A stretch of 64,000 nt of DNA from Croceicoccus pelagius (GTDB lineage Bacteria; Pseudomonadota; Alphaproteobacteria; Sphingomonadales; Sphingomonadaceae): positions 186,001 to 250,000 of the forward strand of contig NZ_LYWY01000039.1 in assembly GCF_001661915.1 (NCBI RefSeq), given 5' to 3'. Positions 62,674 through 64,000 of the stretch are shown here, in pieces. The first letter of the stretch is position 1. Every line of letters starts with the position of its first letter. The translations under genes and the position numbers were made by a program. The notes below the pieces were generated by a model. That model did no database searches. It was given only the letters and a program-made list of their open reading frames with translations, and was not told the origin of the DNA.

Positions 62674-63434
62674 GCGGCCTCTCCCGGGATCGTCACGGCT
62701 TCCTTGATGGCGAGCGCGATCTGGTGCCGCCCACGATCAAGGATCGAGATATGATCGTAATGCGGGCACTCGACATAAGTGCTGTTCGGAACGAGCGCGG
62801 CGATCTTCTTGCCGATTTCCGGCGGAGTCTCGGTATCGGCGCTGCCGTAGATCAGGGTCGTTTCGGTCGGGATGCGCGGCAGGTCCGCGCTCTGGTCCTC
62901 GGAGATGGTTGCGACGAAGATGTCGCGCATTCCGGTCTCCCGGCTCATGACATAGTCGGGGCTGCCGAATTTCTTTTCCAGCGCAATCAGGTCATCCTCG
63001 GTCTTCGCCTGCGCCTTCAGCCTCTGGAACTTGCGGCCGTTCCACTTGCGCTTCCACCGTTCCTTCGTGGTCACATTGCGCGGAACGCCCGCGCCCGCCA
63101 CGATGACGAGATGATCGAGCATGCCCGGCGACTGCACGCCAAGCCGAAGCCCCACGCGCCCGCCGAAGCTGTGGCCGACCCACACACACTTCGAAATGCC
63201 GAGGTCGCCCACGATGTACCGTGCCATGTATTCGGCGTATTCCACCGTTCCCCATGCATCTTCGGGCCGCTCGGACTTGCCGTGGCCGGGAAGATCGAAC
63301 AGGTAGGCATCGATCGACGGGGCAAGTGCCTCGGCAACGGGAATGAAATCGCGGTGCGACCGGCCCCAACCGTGGCCGAAGACCACCTTGGGCATGCCCG
63401 GCGTGCCGATCCTGATGTAGTGGGGAGGCTGCAT
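62670..63434 (-). CDS. alpha/beta-fold hydrolase
   Basis: A 254-residue hydrolase. The oxyanion stretch VFGHGWGRSHRDFIPVAEAL is near residue 17, the nucleophile in VWVGHSFGGRVGLRLG near 91, Asp near 195 and His in PHYDHISIL near 232. No signal peptide. The start ATG (63432-63434) has AAGGGGG upstream. The stop overlaps the ATG of the membrane Mur ligase, so the two are translationally coupled; the hydrolase may trim or load the peptide or ester used by the ligase (inference). Confidence 0.85.
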   Translation of the reverse strand: MQPPHYIRIGTPGMPKVVFGHGWGRSHRDFIPVAEALAPSIDAYLFDLPGHGKSERPEDAWGTVEYAEYMARYIVGDLGISKCVWVGHSFGGRVGLRLGVQSPGMLDHLVIVAGAGVPRNVTTKERWKRKWNGRKFQRLKAQAKTEDDLIALEKKFGSPDYVMSRETGMRDIFVATISEDQSADLPRIPTETTLIYGSADTETPPEIGKKIAALVPNSTYVECPHYDHISILDRGRHQIALAIKEAVTIPGEAA

Positions 63435-63526
63435 GGCCCCCTTCTTACAGCGCGTGCGATGGCGCACAAGTTGACACCTGCGAGTCGCGCACAGGGTGCG
63501 ACGAGCAAGCTGGGGAAAGTGGCGTA

Positions 63527-64000
63527 ATGGCCCAAAAAAAACGGGTTGCAGTTCTGTTCGGCGGCGCAAGCCAGGAACATGACGTCTCCGTCGTGTCGGC
63601 GCACCAGCTGATGGATGCGGCCGACGTGCGCGGGATCGAGGTCGTGCCGGTCTATACCGACTTCGAGAACCGCTTTTTTTCCGCCCCCTTCCTGCGCGAC
63701 ATCCGCCGGTTCCGGCCCAAGCCTTCGGGCGCGCCCGAGGTCATCTTCTCGTGGTCGGAACGCGGGCCGGTGATGCGCGAGCGCAAGAGCCTCAACGAAA
63801 CGCCGATCGATTGCGTCCTGCCGGTATTCCACGGGCCCTTCGGAGAGGACGGGCGGCTGCAAGGCCATTTCGAGTTGCTGGGCATTCCCGTCACCGGTTT
63901 TGCCGCAGGGTCGAGCGCGATGGCCATGCGCAAGGACGCGACCAAGGCCTTGGTGCGGCTGGCGGGCGTGAACGTGCTGGACCATGTCACTGCCAATCGC
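63527..64000 (+). CDS. ddl: D-alanine--D-alanine ligase (partial, N-terminal part)
   Basis: The first 158 codons of an ATP-grasp ligase; the rest is beyond the window. It begins with VAVLFGGASQEHDVSVVSA (residues 7-25), the family signature 1 with the catalytic Glu, and has CVLPVFHGPFGEDGRLQGHFELLGIPVTG near 95 (split), family signature 2 region. It makes D-Ala-D-Ala for peptidoglycan. The ATG at 63527 follows GGGGAAAG. It is divergent from the hydrolase / Mur ligase pair (92 bases apart) and not in an obvious dcw setting, so it may be a second Ddl. Confidence 0.9.
   Translation, partial: MAQKKRVAVLFGGASQEHDVSVVSAHQLMDAADVRGIEVVPVYTDFENRFFSAPFLRDIRRFRPKPSGAPEVIFSWSERGPVMRERKSLNETPIDCVLPVFHGPFGEDGRLQGHFELLGIPVTGFAAGSSAMAMRKDATKALVRLAGVNVLDHVTANR

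Noticed and set aside
61279-62754. 491-codon plus-strand frame opposite the Mur ligase
   Set aside because: The minus strand has the P-loop and membrane helices; the plus frame is a low-complexity shadow.

Overview
The window comes from a GC-rich alphaproteobacterium, most likely of the order Sphingomonadales (Erythrobacteraceae or Sphingomonadaceae). The evidence is a soluble serine palmitoyltransferase gene directly downstream of its acyl carrier protein gene (sphingolipid synthesis), a Usg-family gene, the divergent DivK / DUF3572 pair, the DUF1674 / rsmB pair, a DksA with a degenerate zinc finger, and remains of a gene transfer agent (GTA) of the Rhodobacter type. The genus assignment is inference.

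Layout. 1-6304: end of a TerC-type membrane protein, a two-domain cold-shock protein with an RGG tail, an overlapping argD-argF-hslO set followed by queC, a strong bidirectional terminator, and an OmpA-type porin with a 23-proline linker. 6423-10798: a decaying GTA cluster on the minus strand. A first-gene (small-terminase-like) product is fused to the last 13 codons of gene 12 by a deletion of everything between them. Genes 13 and 14 are intact, and gene 15 is broken by a stop codon and a 1-bp frameshift. 11033-20081: mixed housekeeping genes (YqaA, Usg, TPR protein, spt-acp, a Pycsar-effector-like membrane protein, DivK, HAD, RidA, GDPD, FemAB-like). 20362-26891: dksA, PilZ, an orphan solute-binding lipoprotein, DUF4112, DUF1674, rsmB, msrA, aguB, folK. 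26931-28076: tRNA-Lys followed by a gene-poor stretch with decayed coding traces. 28077-36678: CoA-transferase, OmpA-like protein, ABC-F ATPase, then a small oxidoreductase set (MDR, SnoaL-like, OYE, FAD flavoprotein) with a clear palindromic operator. 36696-39987: tRNA-Pro, a CAT-anticodon tRNA, a histidine kinase, an Lrp regulator and a lipoprotein.

40033-46542 holds accB-accC, an orphan 3TM holin, an acetyltransferase, and the hmgA-fahA-maiA operon that finishes tyrosine/homogentisate breakdown to fumarate and acetoacetate. 46539-56734 is a complete glutathione-linked formaldehyde detoxification route: LysR regulator, frmA, two VOC proteins, fghA, a SnoaL-like protein, and an NAD-dependent molybdenum formate dehydrogenase (fdsG-fdsB-fdhD-fdsA-fdsD). 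56731-61034 has a PilZ protein, a lipoprotein, a cytochrome b plus molybdopterin oxidoreductase pair, a nucleotidyltransferase and a DUF2189 protein. The right end carries a hydrolase and membrane Mur ligase transcribed away from a D-Ala-D-Ala ligase gene cut by the window edge.

No CRISPR array, rRNA, insertion sequence or complete prophage was seen. The most unusual items are the GTA remnant, whose decay can be reconstructed base by base, and the orphan Pycsar-effector-like protein beside the sphingolipid genes.
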